A stretch of DNA of 64,000 nucleotides from Phycisphaerae bacterium (lineage in GTDB: Bacteria; Planctomycetota; Phycisphaerae; Phycisphaerales; Phycisphaeraceae), in the NCBI GenBank assembly GCA_030426385.1, contig JAUHYI010000006.1, positions 31,079-95,078 of the forward strand. Reading direction: 5' to 3'. The notes beneath the pieces were generated by a model. It searched no databases. It was not told the DNA's origin and saw only the letters and a program-made list of their open reading frames with translations. This document shows positions 18,770 through 28,002 of the stretch, piece by piece. A program made the position numbers and the translations under genes. The stretch's first letter is position 1, and every line of letters begins with the position of its first letter.

Positions 18770-18826
18770 ACACCATGTAGTGGCATGCATTCCATGCGTG
18801 AACCTATTCTTTCGAAAGAGCGAATC

Positions 18827-20344
18827 ATGAATAGCACGATGACCGATTTTCAACGCGATCCGAACCATCACCGCCACAGCCCCGGTGTGCCGCAAGCTCA
18901 AGAATACTGGGATTGTTGCGAGCGACTTGATTCAGAATTGACGCGAATTTTCAACCCCTTGCCGTACCGCATTGCCAGCGATCTCGCATGGTTGATCATG
19001 CTTCATCGTGGAGGTGTCATCACGTTAGAACAGGCCGGCCGATTGCTTTCGGGGTTACGAAAAATCGCTTCGGAAGGTCGCTACGGTTATGGCGGTGAAG
19101 AGACTGCCATCGAGGCTGTTGGTGGTGATGAAGACTTAGGCAGTCTGGTTGGTTACGGACGCACGCTTCAAGAGCCGATGTCACGATTGCAACTTCGCGA
19201 AAAATTGCTGGATGTCTTCGACGTGTTGATCAAGTTGCGTCGTACCGTGCTCAGTATCGCCGAGGCCCATGTGGATACTGTCATGGCAGGGTACACGCAC
19301 CTTTCGCATGCACAACCAACCACATACGCGGCATATCTCATTTCTGTTTACGACCATCTTGAACGTGGCCAGGAACAGTTGGAAATGAGCTATCGCTACA
19401 CCAATCGCAACACAGGCGGATGCGGAGCGCTCGCGGGCCCGGGCTTCACGGTCGATCGACAGTTGTTTGGCCAACTGCTCGGCCTTCATGATCTGGTCGA
19501 GCCCGCCTATGATTGCGAAGCGGCACAGGACCATTCAACGATGATACTTTTCGCGCTGACTAATTTAGGTTTAGTCTCAGGGCGTGTTGCGATGGACATG
19601 AACCTCAAGACTTTGGAAGAAGTCGGCGACATGAAAGCCGATCCTGCCTGGGCTGGCGTCAGTGCATTCATGCCACAAAAATGCATTTCAGGATCACAGC
19701 TTGAACGCATTCGCATTGAAGGTAACCGTATCATCGGCTTCACCAACGAAGCGATCGCGCACGCTAAGGGCGAACCTCATGGCGACATGTTGCCGATCTG
19801 TGAAGTCTGGCAAGTCGCCTTGCGTGGGATGTGCCATGCAGAAAAAATGTTCGGGCTTCTCGAAGCGAGTCTGCGTTACATCCGGCCAAATCCAACGCGC
19901 ATGTTGGAACATGCACGGGCTGGCTACGCGGCCACTCCTGATCTGGTGGCACACCTGGTGCAGAATGGCATCTACGGACCACGGCGAGCACATCGTGTTT
20001 GCGGCACTTTTGTACGGCTGGCACGTGAACAGGAAATCCCCGCGTACGAAGCCACGGGCGAATTACTGGATAGCGCGGCTGAGGGTTTGGGTGAAACACC
20101 ACCTCGTCTCGATACGTCCACGGTGCGTGAATTACTCGATCCTGTTTCGGCGGTAGCTCGCCACGACGGCCCCGGCGAACCGGCAGCGATGTCGTCACGC
20201 CACATGATTAAAACTCGGTCCCAACGAACGGATCAGGCAGAAGCGGATCAATCAGAACGACGGCAGCATGTTCGCGCCGCGCAACAACAACTCGATGATG
20301 CGGTAGATCTGATACTGAAAGATCATTCGGACGCACAAAACTAA
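18827..20344 (+). CDS. argininosuccinate-lyase-like enzyme of the fumarase/aspartase superfamily
   Basis: This is a 505-residue C-N or C-O lyase related to ArgH. The segments GYTHLSHAQPTTYAAYLISV and NTGGCGALAGPGFTVDRQLF align well with ArgH (usually THLQxAQPVT... and GAGALAGT.FPIDR). The superfamily signature, normally GSSxMPQKxNP, reads GVSAFMPQKCISGS: MPQK is kept but the following Asn-Pro is lost, so a standard argininosuccinate lyase is unlikely. Superfamily members release fumarate from succinyl adducts. The next genes encode an MmgE/PrpD protein and a fumarase, which fits removal of fumarate from an N-substituted aspartate. A Gln/Arg-rich tail extends past the usual end. Superfamily is sure, substrate inferred. 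Confidence 0.8.
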   Translation: MNSTMTDFQRDPNHHRHSPGVPQAQEYWDCCERLDSELTRIFNPLPYRIASDLAWLIMLHRGGVITLEQAGRLLSGLRKIASEGRYGYGGEETAIEAVGGDEDLGSLVGYGRTLQEPMSRLQLREKLLDVFDVLIKLRRTVLSIAEAHVDTVMAGYTHLSHAQPTTYAAYLISVYDHLERGQEQLEMSYRYTNRNTGGCGALAGPGFTVDRQLFGQLLGLHDLVEPAYDCEAAQDHSTMILFALTNLGLVSGRVAMDMNLKTLEEVGDMKADPAWAGVSAFMPQKCISGSQLERIRIEGNRIIGFTNEAIAHAKGEPHGDMLPICEVWQVALRGMCHAEKMFGLLEASLRYIRPNPTRMLEHARAGYAATPDLVAHLVQNGIYGPRRAHRVCGTFVRLAREQEIPAYEATGELLDSAAEGLGETPPRLDTSTVRELLDPVSAVARHDGPGEPAAMSSRHMIKTRSQRTDQAEADQSERRQHVRAAQQQLDDAVDLILKDHSDAQN

Positions 20345-20351
20345 ATCAGTC

Positions 20352-21851
20352 ATGAATACCACACGAAACACATTGCCCAATGATCAGCACGACAAATCCG
20401 CAGAGATGGGATTAACGCGCGCCGCGGCACGGCTAGCGATCGAAACAACATCCGATGCGATTACGATTCCTGCGCGCCAGGCCGCATGCAAACTCATCAC
20501 CGACACATTGGCGGTGGCTATCGCTGGACACACTGCACCTGGCATCGAACCGACGCGGGCGCAACTGCGTGAGTGGGGCGGTTGCGGTGAAGCACATACA
20601 TTGGTTTGGGGAGATGCGTTGCCCGCACCGCAATCAGCGTTTCTCAATGGCGCGATGATCCATGCTCTGGATTACGACGATATTCATTTGCCCGGCGGGG
20701 TACACATCATGTGCTCAGTATTTCCCGCAGCGCTGGCTGGTGCAGAGTTAGCCGGTGCGACTGGTCGGACCCTGGTTGAGGCAGTGATCATGGGTGTCGA
20801 AGTGGGTGTACGAATCGGCGCGATTAATGCCAGTAGCGACGACACGCGGATACACGGTTTCTTTTCCAGTTCCGTGATTGGCGGGTTCGGTGCCACAGCG
20901 GCGGCTTGTCGAGTGCGAGGCATGAGTGTGGATCAAACGGTTCAAGCCTTTGGCTTATGTTTGTCACAGGCTTCTGGCTCAAGGCAAGCGTTGTTTGACA
21001 TGTCGTTGGCCAAGCGGTTGCAACCTGGTTTCGCGGCAAGATCAGCCATGTGGTCGTCTGCATTAGCCCAACGCGGCGTGACCGGCGGGCATCGTGCCTT
21101 GGAAGGCAGCGAGGCTGGTCTTTTCCGATTGTTCAGCGGGTTAACTGATTTGCCGACACCTGAAACGTTTCTAGAGCCTCGGGACTTTTACGAAATTGAG
21201 CGTGCCTCGATCAAACGTTTTCCCGCTTGCGGTGCAACGCATGCTATCACGCAAGCCGCGATTCAATTATCCACGCAGCACGGGCTAACCGCAGACAATA
21301 TCGATCGTGTCGAGGTCTATCAGAAGCCTGCTGGCGACGCACTGGTCGATGCGCCGTTTGAACTGGGTGAAACCCCGCAAGTAAACGCCCAGTTCAGCAC
21401 CGCCTATGGTGCGGCGGTTGGTTTATTGCGACGCCAGGCGGGACTGATGCAAATCACCAACGACCAGGTTCGCGATGATACAGAAGTCGCCGATCTGGCT
21501 CGCCGTGTGATCTATCACAAGCATATGGATGCGGTACCACCATCTGATCCGGTCGAGGACGGCTTCCCTTCCTATTTTAATCTGCGCGAGGTTCTCATCG
21601 TTCGTACCCGTGATGGGCGTGAATTGCGTCACCATGTTTCGCGCCGTCAGGTGCTTGACCCCAAGCTTGTCACGGATGAAGACGTCAGCCACAAGCTTGA
21701 AGAATGTTGTCGTTATGCCGGGCTTGAGGATGGCGTATCACAACGTGTGCTAGATGCTGTCAAAAGTCTGGAAGATGCTCCCGACATCCGTGCGGTGTTG
21801 GATAGTTGTATTCACGATCAAGAAACAACATCCGGGAGTCCCTCGGTATGA
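20352..21851 (+). CDS. MmgE/PrpD family protein (dehydratase/epimerase/decarboxylase)
   Basis: This is a 499-residue member of the family that contains 2-methylcitrate dehydratase, cis-aconitate decarboxylase and iminodisuccinate epimerase. Visible family features are LITDTLAVAIAGHTAPGIEP, the active-site helix FLNGAMIHALDYDDIH, VIGGFGATAAACRVRGM, and AKRLQPGFAARSAMWSSALA with the conserved Lys-Arg-Gln/Pro-Gly region. The second domain begins near IKRFPACGATHAITQ. It starts 7 bp after the lyase and its stop overlaps the fumarase start by four bases (ATGA), so the three are co-translated. With an ArgH-like lyase beside it, an epimerase role for an iminodisuccinate-like substrate is attractive. 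Family is firm, reaction not proven. Confidence 0.87.
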   Translation: MNTTRNTLPNDQHDKSAEMGLTRAAARLAIETTSDAITIPARQAACKLITDTLAVAIAGHTAPGIEPTRAQLREWGGCGEAHTLVWGDALPAPQSAFLNGAMIHALDYDDIHLPGGVHIMCSVFPAALAGAELAGATGRTLVEAVIMGVEVGVRIGAINASSDDTRIHGFFSSSVIGGFGATAAACRVRGMSVDQTVQAFGLCLSQASGSRQALFDMSLAKRLQPGFAARSAMWSSALAQRGVTGGHRALEGSEAGLFRLFSGLTDLPTPETFLEPRDFYEIERASIKRFPACGATHAITQAAIQLSTQHGLTADNIDRVEVYQKPAGDALVDAPFELGETPQVNAQFSTAYGAAVGLLRRQAGLMQITNDQVRDDTEVADLARRVIYHKHMDAVPPSDPVEDGFPSYFNLREVLIVRTRDGRELRHHVSRRQVLDPKLVTDEDVSHKLEECCRYAGLEDGVSQRVLDAVKSLEDAPDIRAVLDSCIHDQETTSGSPSV

Positions 21852-22837
21852 CATCACAGAATAAAACCATGCACGCTCAACTTACAAAAAAATATGCGGA
21901 CGCAACGATTGGCCCAGACTGGTCGATCATCGAATCCACAGCCATGACATTGATGCGCAATGCGGCAATATCAATCCCGGTTGATTTCAAGGACGGTATC
22001 CGTGATGCGACGAAAACCGAACGCAATCCGTTGTCGCTATTCGTACTCGAACAGATTAGCGAAAACTACACCACGGCAGAGACAGACGGCCGACCTATGT
22101 GTGGCGATACTGGACTACCGCGTTGGTATGTAAAAATCGGCGAGCATTGCCCGATGGGGGCGGGGTTCGTTCGATTGGAACGTACACTGCGACGCGCCAC
22201 CGCCGAAGCTACGCGAAAAATACCACTGCGTCCCAACCGGGTACATCCGCTCACACGCAAGGATCACGACAACAACGTGGGCATCTTTGCACCTGAGATT
22301 GATTACAGTTTTGAACCCGACGTCGATTGGATGGAAATCACCACGGTCCACAAAGGCGGACTATTCGGCAGTGATTATCGAATGCTGTTTCCGGCAGATG
22401 GTATCGATGGCATCAAGCGATTTTTCCTGGATACATTTGTGGAATTTGGTCGCCGTGGTATGGCTTGTCAACCGGCGGTGGTAGGGCTGGGCATCGGTGG
22501 TTGCAAGGATACAACGATGCGTATCGCCAAAGAAGCAGCGTGCCTGCGGACGGTTGGTGATCGTCATCCTGATCCGCAAGTCGCTGAACTTGAAGAAGAA
22601 ATTAAATCCCTGGGTAACCGTATCGGCATGGGCCCAATGGGTTTTGTGGGCAACAGTGCCGTCATTGATGCTCACATTGAAGTTGCCTATGCCCACACCG
22701 GCGGGATGCCTGTGGCTATGCATACTTTTTGTTTCGCATCCCGACGTGCCACGGCTCGCATCAATGCCAATGGCTCAGTCGAGTTTCGATCTGATCCCAA
22801 GTGGTTCACTGAACATCATCGACGGGAGGGGTTTTAA
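21848..22837 (+). CDS. class I fumarase / L-tartrate dehydratase alpha subunit
   Basis: This is a 329-residue Fe-S hydro-lyase alpha subunit of the TtdA/FumA N-terminal type. RPMCGDTGLPRWYVKIG contains the first cluster cysteine, GLGIGGCKDTTMRIAKEA the second, and MGPMGFVGNSAVIDAHIEVAYAHTGG the conserved catalytic end. The ATG overlaps the preceding stop as ATGA; a longer upstream frame is not needed. It pairs with the beta subunit beginning two bases after its stop. The complex adds water to fumarate (giving malate) or dehydrates tartrate. The neighbour lyase would supply fumarate, so fumarase activity is the better guess. Confidence 0.9.
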   Translation: MTSQNKTMHAQLTKKYADATIGPDWSIIESTAMTLMRNAAISIPVDFKDGIRDATKTERNPLSLFVLEQISENYTTAETDGRPMCGDTGLPRWYVKIGEHCPMGAGFVRLERTLRRATAEATRKIPLRPNRVHPLTRKDHDNNVGIFAPEIDYSFEPDVDWMEITTVHKGGLFGSDYRMLFPADGIDGIKRFFLDTFVEFGRRGMACQPAVVGLGIGGCKDTTMRIAKEAACLRTVGDRHPDPQVAELEEEIKSLGNRIGMGPMGFVGNSAVIDAHIEVAYAHTGGMPVAMHTFCFASRRATARINANGSVEFRSDPKWFTEHHRREGF

Positions 22838-22838
22838 G

Positions 22839-23534
22839 ATGACGACCAGTCCCATTGATATCGATCACCTGGCCATGAAACGCGTGGACTTAACGTGTCC
22901 GGTCGATCCCGCTGAGCTGCGCAAGCTGCAGTTGGGCGACATGGTTTATTTAACCGGCACGATTTTCACTGGCCGCGAAGGTTTGTATAAACGCTGGCTT
23001 GATGATGGGATCGAACCGCCGGTGCCATTGCATGAAATCAGTAATGCCAATTTTCATTGTTCGCCCGCCGCGGCACGTCGTGAAGATGGACAATATGACG
23101 TCAAGGCTGTGACGGGCACCGCATCGTTTCGATTTGGTAAATGGTTCAATCGATTTTTTGAACGCAGTGGCGTTAAGGTCATCATTGGTAAAGCAGGTTT
23201 AAGTAGCGAGGACTATCGCCGACTATTTGTGCCGCACGGTGCGGTCTATCTCACCACGGTCGGGTACGGCCTGGGTGCAACCTATGGCCATGCGATTCGA
23301 CATATTCCTGCGGTGCATTGGCTTGAAGAATTAGGCATTGCTCAAGCCATGTGGGTTCTGGAAGTTTCGTCGATGGGGCCGTTCATTGTGGAATGCGATG
23401 CTCAAGGCAATAGCTTGTTTGAGCTTAGTAATGAGCGCATCAATGCGGGCTTGAAAGATGTGTATGGCGATCTGCCGCAGCCGGTTCTGCGACGTTTTGG
23501 CGAAGTAATCGATCGCCAGCAGGAGGTCATCTGA
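22839..23534 (+). CDS. class I fumarase / L-tartrate dehydratase beta subunit
   Basis: This is a 231-residue beta subunit of the TtdB/FumA C-terminal type. The family segments are LQLGDMVYLTGTIFTGREG, SPAAARREDGQYDVKAVTGTAS, VKVIIGKAGLSSEDY and FVPHGAVYLTTVGYGLGATY. GGGAGGGG lies nine bases before ATG 22839, a strong ribosome site that excludes the longer overlapping frame. It acts together with the alpha subunit, and separate alpha and beta genes are typical of anaerobe-like or archaeal-type enzymes. The pair belongs to the catabolic run starting at 18827. Confidence 0.9.
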   Translation: MTTSPIDIDHLAMKRVDLTCPVDPAELRKLQLGDMVYLTGTIFTGREGLYKRWLDDGIEPPVPLHEISNANFHCSPAAARREDGQYDVKAVTGTASFRFGKWFNRFFERSGVKVIIGKAGLSSEDYRRLFVPHGAVYLTTVGYGLGATYGHAIRHIPAVHWLEELGIAQAMWVLEVSSMGPFIVECDAQGNSLFELSNERINAGLKDVYGDLPQPVLRRFGEVIDRQQEVI

Positions 23535-23537
23535 CTC

Positions 23538-24728
23538 ATGTCGCAGAACCCGTATACAAATCCTGAGGTCGCTCGTTACCTTGACTATTATGAATATTGG
23601 CCTCATGAAGAAACGGTAGCCAGTAAACAAACTCAAGCCAAGGGTATGTCCGGCGTGTTAGAACGTGCGGCTTTGCTGGCACCGGGTTTGGTTCTTGTCG
23701 CGATCATTACCGTGTTGGGCTACGGCTTAGCCAAACTCGTGGCACAAACTGAACGAGGTGGCTTCGGTGTGCCAGTCAGTCCCGTGTTACTGGCGATCGT
23801 GCTCGGCCTTGTCTTAACCAACATGGTGACGTTACCCAAAACCTATGAAGCTGGTTTGCGTTGGTGTTCGAGCTATGTCTTGCGACTGGGCATCGTGTTG
23901 TTGGGATTACGTTTGAGTTTGTCCGCGATTGGAATGATCGGCTGGACGGCGCTCCCTTTGGTGTTGGCATGTGTGGCAACGGGTGTCATTGTCGTGCAAA
24001 TAGCAGGGCGGTTGCTTGGTCTTTCGCCCCAACTGTCGTGTCTGATCGCGGTCGGCACAGGCATATGCGGAGTCAGTGCGATCGTAGCCACCGCGCCAGC
24101 GATTGGAGCCAAGGATGATGAAGTCAGCTATGCCGCAGGTTGCGTGGCGCTATTTGGACTTCTTGCCTTGATCATTTATCCCTGGTTGAGCCATACCATT
24201 TTTGCGGGCGATCCCACACAAGCGGGTTTATTTCTAGGCACCGCAGTCCACGATACTTCCCAGGTCACCGCCGCATCACTGCTGTACAGCCAATGGTACG
24301 ACGCACCGCGAGCGTTGGAAGTGGCCACGGTCACAAAGCTGCTGCGGAATCTTTGCATCGTGGGATTGGTGCCTCTGTTGGCTGTGAAATTTCGCAAGCG
24401 TGGCACCGTGGCATCGCCGTCCTGGTGGCGGGTCGTGCCTGGGTTTATTGTCATGTTTGTCGTGATGGTGATCCTGCGCACCGTAGGCGATCAAGGTGAG
24501 AAAGCATTCGGCCTCTTGCCGTCGATGTGGTGGGAACAACTTTTAGATTGGAGCAGTCAGTTAACCGTGATTTGCCTGGCGTTAGCCATGGCGGCCGTTG
24601 GGTTAGGCACACGATTGTCGCGACTAAGGCAATTGGGATTACGTCCCATCGCTTTAGGCTTTGTGGCGGCTGCCATCGTTGGCCTTGTCAGTATGTCTTT
24701 AATTCGTAGTGGAATCATTCGACCATGA
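23538..24728 (+). CDS. YeiH/UPF0324 family multi-pass membrane protein
   Basis: This is a 396-residue membrane protein of the YeiH family, often labelled putative sulfate exporter. About ten hydrophobic helices are visible after a 35-residue polar N-terminus. Family marks are SPVLLAIVLGLVLTNM, VGTGICGVSAIVATAPAI and LFLGTAVHDTSQVTAASLL. It starts 3 bp after the fumarase beta gene, and its stop overlaps the next start (ATGA), so it is translationally coupled to enzymes on both sides. A transport role for the pathway substrate or a product is likely; sulfate is only a database-style label and the sequence does not show it. Confidence 0.85.
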   Translation: MSQNPYTNPEVARYLDYYEYWPHEETVASKQTQAKGMSGVLERAALLAPGLVLVAIITVLGYGLAKLVAQTERGGFGVPVSPVLLAIVLGLVLTNMVTLPKTYEAGLRWCSSYVLRLGIVLLGLRLSLSAIGMIGWTALPLVLACVATGVIVVQIAGRLLGLSPQLSCLIAVGTGICGVSAIVATAPAIGAKDDEVSYAAGCVALFGLLALIIYPWLSHTIFAGDPTQAGLFLGTAVHDTSQVTAASLLYSQWYDAPRALEVATVTKLLRNLCIVGLVPLLAVKFRKRGTVASPSWWRVVPGFIVMFVVMVILRTVGDQGEKAFGLLPSMWWEQLLDWSSQLTVICLALAMAAVGLGTRLSRLRQLGLRPIALGFVAAAIVGLVSMSLIRSGIIRP

Positions 24729-26224
24729 CTAGTAGTAACTTAGCAACTTCTTCCGAAACAATAGTGCGGCATTATGTGGCAGGGCAGTGGCGTCACTCGT
24801 CAAGCTCCGACACATTGACGGTGCACAATCCTGCTGACGGGGCGGTCATTGCACATACGCCGTTGTCCGACGTTCAAGAAATAGACCTTGCCGTTCGCGC
24901 AGCTCATGACGCCTACGCGGGTTGGCGATCGATGCCCGCAGGCGATCGCATTCAACCGCTGTTCAAGCTCAAGATGTTGATGGAACAAAACGCCGATGCG
25001 ATAGCGACGACGATCACAACCGAGTGCGGCAAAACATTGGCCGAGTCGCATGGTGAGCTCAAACGCGCAATTGAAAACATTGAAGCCGCTTGTGGTGTTC
25101 CCACATTGATGCAAGGTGAATTTTCACAGGACATCGCTCGTGGTGTCGACGAATTCATGGTACGCCAGCCGTTAGGTGTGTGTGCCGCGATTTGTCCTTT
25201 CAATTTTCCGGCCATGATTCCATTCTGGTTTCTCCCCTATGCAATCGCCTGCGGAAATACATACATCGTTAAACCTTCAGAACGTGTGCCGTTGACGATG
25301 CAACTGATTTTCGAATTGATTGAACAGTTGGATTTGCCGCCCGGCGTGTTGAATCTAGTCCATGGCGGTCGGCCAGCGGTCGATGCCTTGTTGGAACACC
25401 CGTTGGTAAAAGCCATCAGCTTTGTCGGTTCGACGTCGGTGGCTCGACATGTGTATGCCACAGCCGCTGCCGGTGGAAAGCGTGCGCAGTGCCAGGGCGG
25501 CGCGAAAAATCCTGTCGTTATCATGCCTGATTGCGACATGGATACCGCCACACGTATCGTGGCCGACTCCGCATTCGGTTGTGCCGGTCAACGCTGTCTG
25601 GCCGCATCATTGGCGATAACCGTCGGCAACGGCCGTGATCAATTTGTGGACCGTATCACGGACGCCGCTTCATCGCGCCGAGTTGGCAACGGGCTTGACG
25701 ATGATGTTGACATGGGACCCGTGATCACTTCGCAAAGTCGCGACCGATTGACACACGCCATCGGCGATCTCGACCGCGGTGGGGCACATCTATTGGTCGA
25801 TGGTCGCGAACCAGCCGTCGACGGTGGTGACAACGGTTACTTCCTGGCCCCAACGATCATCGATGGCATTGCGCCCGATCACGAACTCGTCGGCTGCGAG
25901 TTGTTTGGGCCGGTCCTGGGACTGATGCATTTCGATAATCTCGAACATGTCATCGAGTTTATTAATCGCGGAAGTTATGGCAACATGGCCTGTATCTTCA
26001 CCACCGATGGCGCAGCGGCGCGAAACTTTCGCACTGGTGTTGAAGCAGGAAATATCGGCGTTAATATCGGGGTGGCTGCTCCGATGGCTCCGTTTCCGTT
26101 TTCAGGTTGGAAAGATAGTTTCTTCGGTGACTTGCATGGTCAAGGGCGACACGCCATTGAATTTTTCACGCAAACCAAAGTCGTCATTGAACGTTGGCCA
26201 AAGGTTTGGTCTCGTGTTTTCTAA
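24725..26224 (+). CDS. mmsA: methylmalonate-semialdehyde-type dehydrogenase (CoA-acylating)
   Basis: This is a 499-residue aldehyde dehydrogenase of the MmsA/IolA branch. Characteristic stretches are TTECGKTLAESHGELKRAIE, VRQPLGVCAAICPFNFPAMI, FVGSTSVARHVY and FGCAGQRCLAAS with the catalytic Cys. The branch makes acetyl- or propionyl-CoA from malonate or methylmalonate semialdehyde in valine and inositol breakdown. The ATG overlaps the stop of the membrane protein gene. In the present cluster it may oxidise a C3/C4 semialdehyde derived from the substrate; the following Gfo/Idh gene recalls the iolG-iolA pairing. Branch assignment is firm, actual substrate open. Confidence 0.88.
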   Translation: MTSSNLATSSETIVRHYVAGQWRHSSSSDTLTVHNPADGAVIAHTPLSDVQEIDLAVRAAHDAYAGWRSMPAGDRIQPLFKLKMLMEQNADAIATTITTECGKTLAESHGELKRAIENIEAACGVPTLMQGEFSQDIARGVDEFMVRQPLGVCAAICPFNFPAMIPFWFLPYAIACGNTYIVKPSERVPLTMQLIFELIEQLDLPPGVLNLVHGGRPAVDALLEHPLVKAISFVGSTSVARHVYATAAAGGKRAQCQGGAKNPVVIMPDCDMDTATRIVADSAFGCAGQRCLAASLAITVGNGRDQFVDRITDAASSRRVGNGLDDDVDMGPVITSQSRDRLTHAIGDLDRGGAHLLVDGREPAVDGGDNGYFLAPTIIDGIAPDHELVGCELFGPVLGLMHFDNLEHVIEFINRGSYGNMACIFTTDGAAARNFRTGVEAGNIGVNIGVAAPMAPFPFSGWKDSFFGDLHGQGRHAIEFFTQTKVVIERWPKVWSRVF

Positions 26225-26331
26225 TGCGGCCACTGGATGCAAGAAATGACGCAACGAATGCAATGGGTGCAATAGCGTCGCTGGCCAACACGATTAAAGC
26301 TAAACATGTTTTTGGAAAGGTTAGAAATCGA

Positions 26332-27522
26332 ATGATTCGCATAGGTTCTATCGGCGCGGGCAATCGCGGACGCATCGTTAAGCTGGCTAACCAACCCGAC
26401 GAGGGCTCGGTGCTTGTCGGCATTTGTGATCGCGATGCACAAGTGCGCGACGAATACCAACAAGAGTTTGGCAGCGAGCTATTGGTCTGCGACGATTACC
26501 GCGAACTGCTTGATCGAGCCGAATTGGATGCGGTATTTATCACAACGCCTGATTACCTGCATGAGGAGCATGCGGTAGCGGCATTGGAGCGCGGCCTGGC
26601 TGTTTATCTTGAAAAGCCGATGGCCATCACGATTCAAGGCTGCGACCGCATACTCGATACGGCTCAGCGGTACGGCGGTAAACTTTACGTCGGCCACAAC
26701 ATGCGGTTCTTTCCCGTCATGCAGAAAATCAAAGAGATCATTGACGAAGGCACAATCGGACAAGTACAAGCTGTTTGGTGCAGGCATTTCGTGGACTATG
26801 GCGGAGATGCCTATTTCAAAGATTGGCACAGCGAGCAACGCTATAGCACCGGCTTGCTCCTGCAAAAGGGGGCCCATGACATTGACATGATCCACTGGTT
26901 CGGCGGCGGATACACCAGGCGCGTTGTGGGCATGGGCAAACTCAGTGTTTACAACCAGGTTAAAGATCGCCGCGCTGACCATGAGCAATCCAGCGTGGCG
27001 TTCAACAAAGACAATTGGCCTCCATTAACACAAAAAGGCCTTAGCCCGCTGATCGATGTCGAAGACCATTCCATGATGCTGATGCAGTTGGACAACGGCG
27101 TGCAAGCGTCATACACACAGTGTCATTACACCCCTGATGGCCAACGCAATTACACGATCATCGGCACACAAGGCCGAATCGAAAATTATGGCGATCATTC
27201 TTCCGACGAACACGAAGCCCAAATTCATCTATGGACAAAACGTATCGCATCCCAGCTTAATCAGCACCAGACGATTACCATTCCCACGCGCGAAGGCTCA
27301 CATGGCGGTGCGGATCCTGAAATTATCAATGATTTCCTGCGCTTCGTGCGCACTGGCCACAATGACGGCGCGACGCCAAACGATGCTCGCATGAGCGTCG
27401 CCGCTGGCGTCTTAGCCACTCAATCAATACGTCAGCACAACCAGCCATTCGACGTCAAACCACGCGTCCACACAGTCCCCGAGCGCCAGGTAACCGAATA
27501 CCCAAAAATCGCGATACCATGA
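26332..27522 (+). CDS. Gfo/Idh/MocA family oxidoreductase
   Basis: This is a 396-residue NAD(P)-dependent sugar or polyol dehydrogenase. The Rossmann motif IRIGSIGAGNRGRIVKLA opens the protein, and LEKPMAITIQGCDRIL contains the family EKP motif. The C-terminal half has WHSEQRYSTGLLLQKGAHDIDMIHWF, whose final part carries the usual catalytic His region (GAHDID). ATG 26332 follows GGAAAGG and is preferred to the much longer frame from 26194. A 107-bp gap separates it from the dehydrogenase. The final part (HTVPERQVTEYPKIAIP) is polar. It is the last host gene before the prophage. Confidence 0.88.
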   Translation: MIRIGSIGAGNRGRIVKLANQPDEGSVLVGICDRDAQVRDEYQQEFGSELLVCDDYRELLDRAELDAVFITTPDYLHEEHAVAALERGLAVYLEKPMAITIQGCDRILDTAQRYGGKLYVGHNMRFFPVMQKIKEIIDEGTIGQVQAVWCRHFVDYGGDAYFKDWHSEQRYSTGLLLQKGAHDIDMIHWFGGGYTRRVVGMGKLSVYNQVKDRRADHEQSSVAFNKDNWPPLTQKGLSPLIDVEDHSMMLMQLDNGVQASYTQCHYTPDGQRNYTIIGTQGRIENYGDHSSDEHEAQIHLWTKRIASQLNQHQTITIPTREGSHGGADPEIINDFLRFVRTGHNDGATPNDARMSVAAGVLATQSIRQHNQPFDVKPRVHTVPERQVTEYPKIAIP

Positions 27523-27653
27523 CCAACAAAACGTGCCTTTCGCGGTGCTTTTGTATGGCTTGCGATTAAAGAGTTGCGTCAGAGCCTTTTCTTTGAGCAT
27601 GCATAGAGCAGCACCGCAACCTATAAACGCACACCATTTTACCACCCCGCCAT

Positions 27654-27681
27654 TAGTCCGATAATGACTGTTATGTATAAC
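27654..27681 (+). other. left dif-like Xer attachment site
   Basis: The 28 bases divide as XerC arm TAGTCCGATAA, centre TGACTG and XerD arm TTATGTATAAC. This matches the 11-6-11 layout of bacterial dif sites (E. coli arms end ..CATAA and begin TTATGT). Centre and XerD arm are identical to the site at 37310-37337, and 19 bases (27664-27682) are shared exactly. It marks the left edge of the prophage. Confidence 0.75.
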
Positions 27682-27707
27682 TAAAGCCGCTGTGGATAAA
27701 AATGCAA

Positions 27708-27944
27708 TTACTTGTCAATCAAAGACTTAAGAGCTTCGCCAAAAACTGACCAACGAGAAAAAATGTCACATTTTTCTTGTTCATTAGGTCCGAAAACCAC
27801 CGCACGCCACAACAATTCATTAACGCGATCAGACCGCGAGCCGTTTTTCTGTGGGCCGGGCTTGTCGATGCGATCGAGCAAACGCCGATCGATCATGATA
27901 CTAATACGCTCACGATTGCCTTGCGGCCTGCCTATTTTGCCCAT
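27708..27944 (-). CDS. ribbon-helix-helix regulator at the prophage left end
   Basis: This is a 78-residue basic protein. GRPQGNRERISIMIDRRLLD is a typical ribbon-helix-helix (CopG/Arc-like) start: one strand followed by two helices. The rest (AVVFGPNEQEK, then FSRWSVFGEALKSLIDK) is shared with the damaged copy at 37363. The gene is divergent from the membrane protein at 28003, with 58 bp between them, a common set-up for a repressor and its target. Its stop lies about 26 bp from the Xer site. It may control lysogeny or copy number; that is inference. Confidence 0.8.
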   Translation of the reverse strand: MGKIGRPQGNRERISIMIDRRLLDRIDKPGPQKNGSRSDRVNELLWRAVVFGPNEQEKCDIFSRWSVFGEALKSLIDK

Positions 27945-28002
27945 GATTTATAGTTCCCGAAAACCATATCGAAATGCCATTGCAATTGGTATTGTATAGC
28001 GC

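Noticed and set aside
18827..20344. True argininosuccinate lyase (argH)
   Set aside because: Signature loop lacks the Asn-Pro after MPQK and the gene sits in a fumarase/PrpD catabolic run, not with arginine genes.
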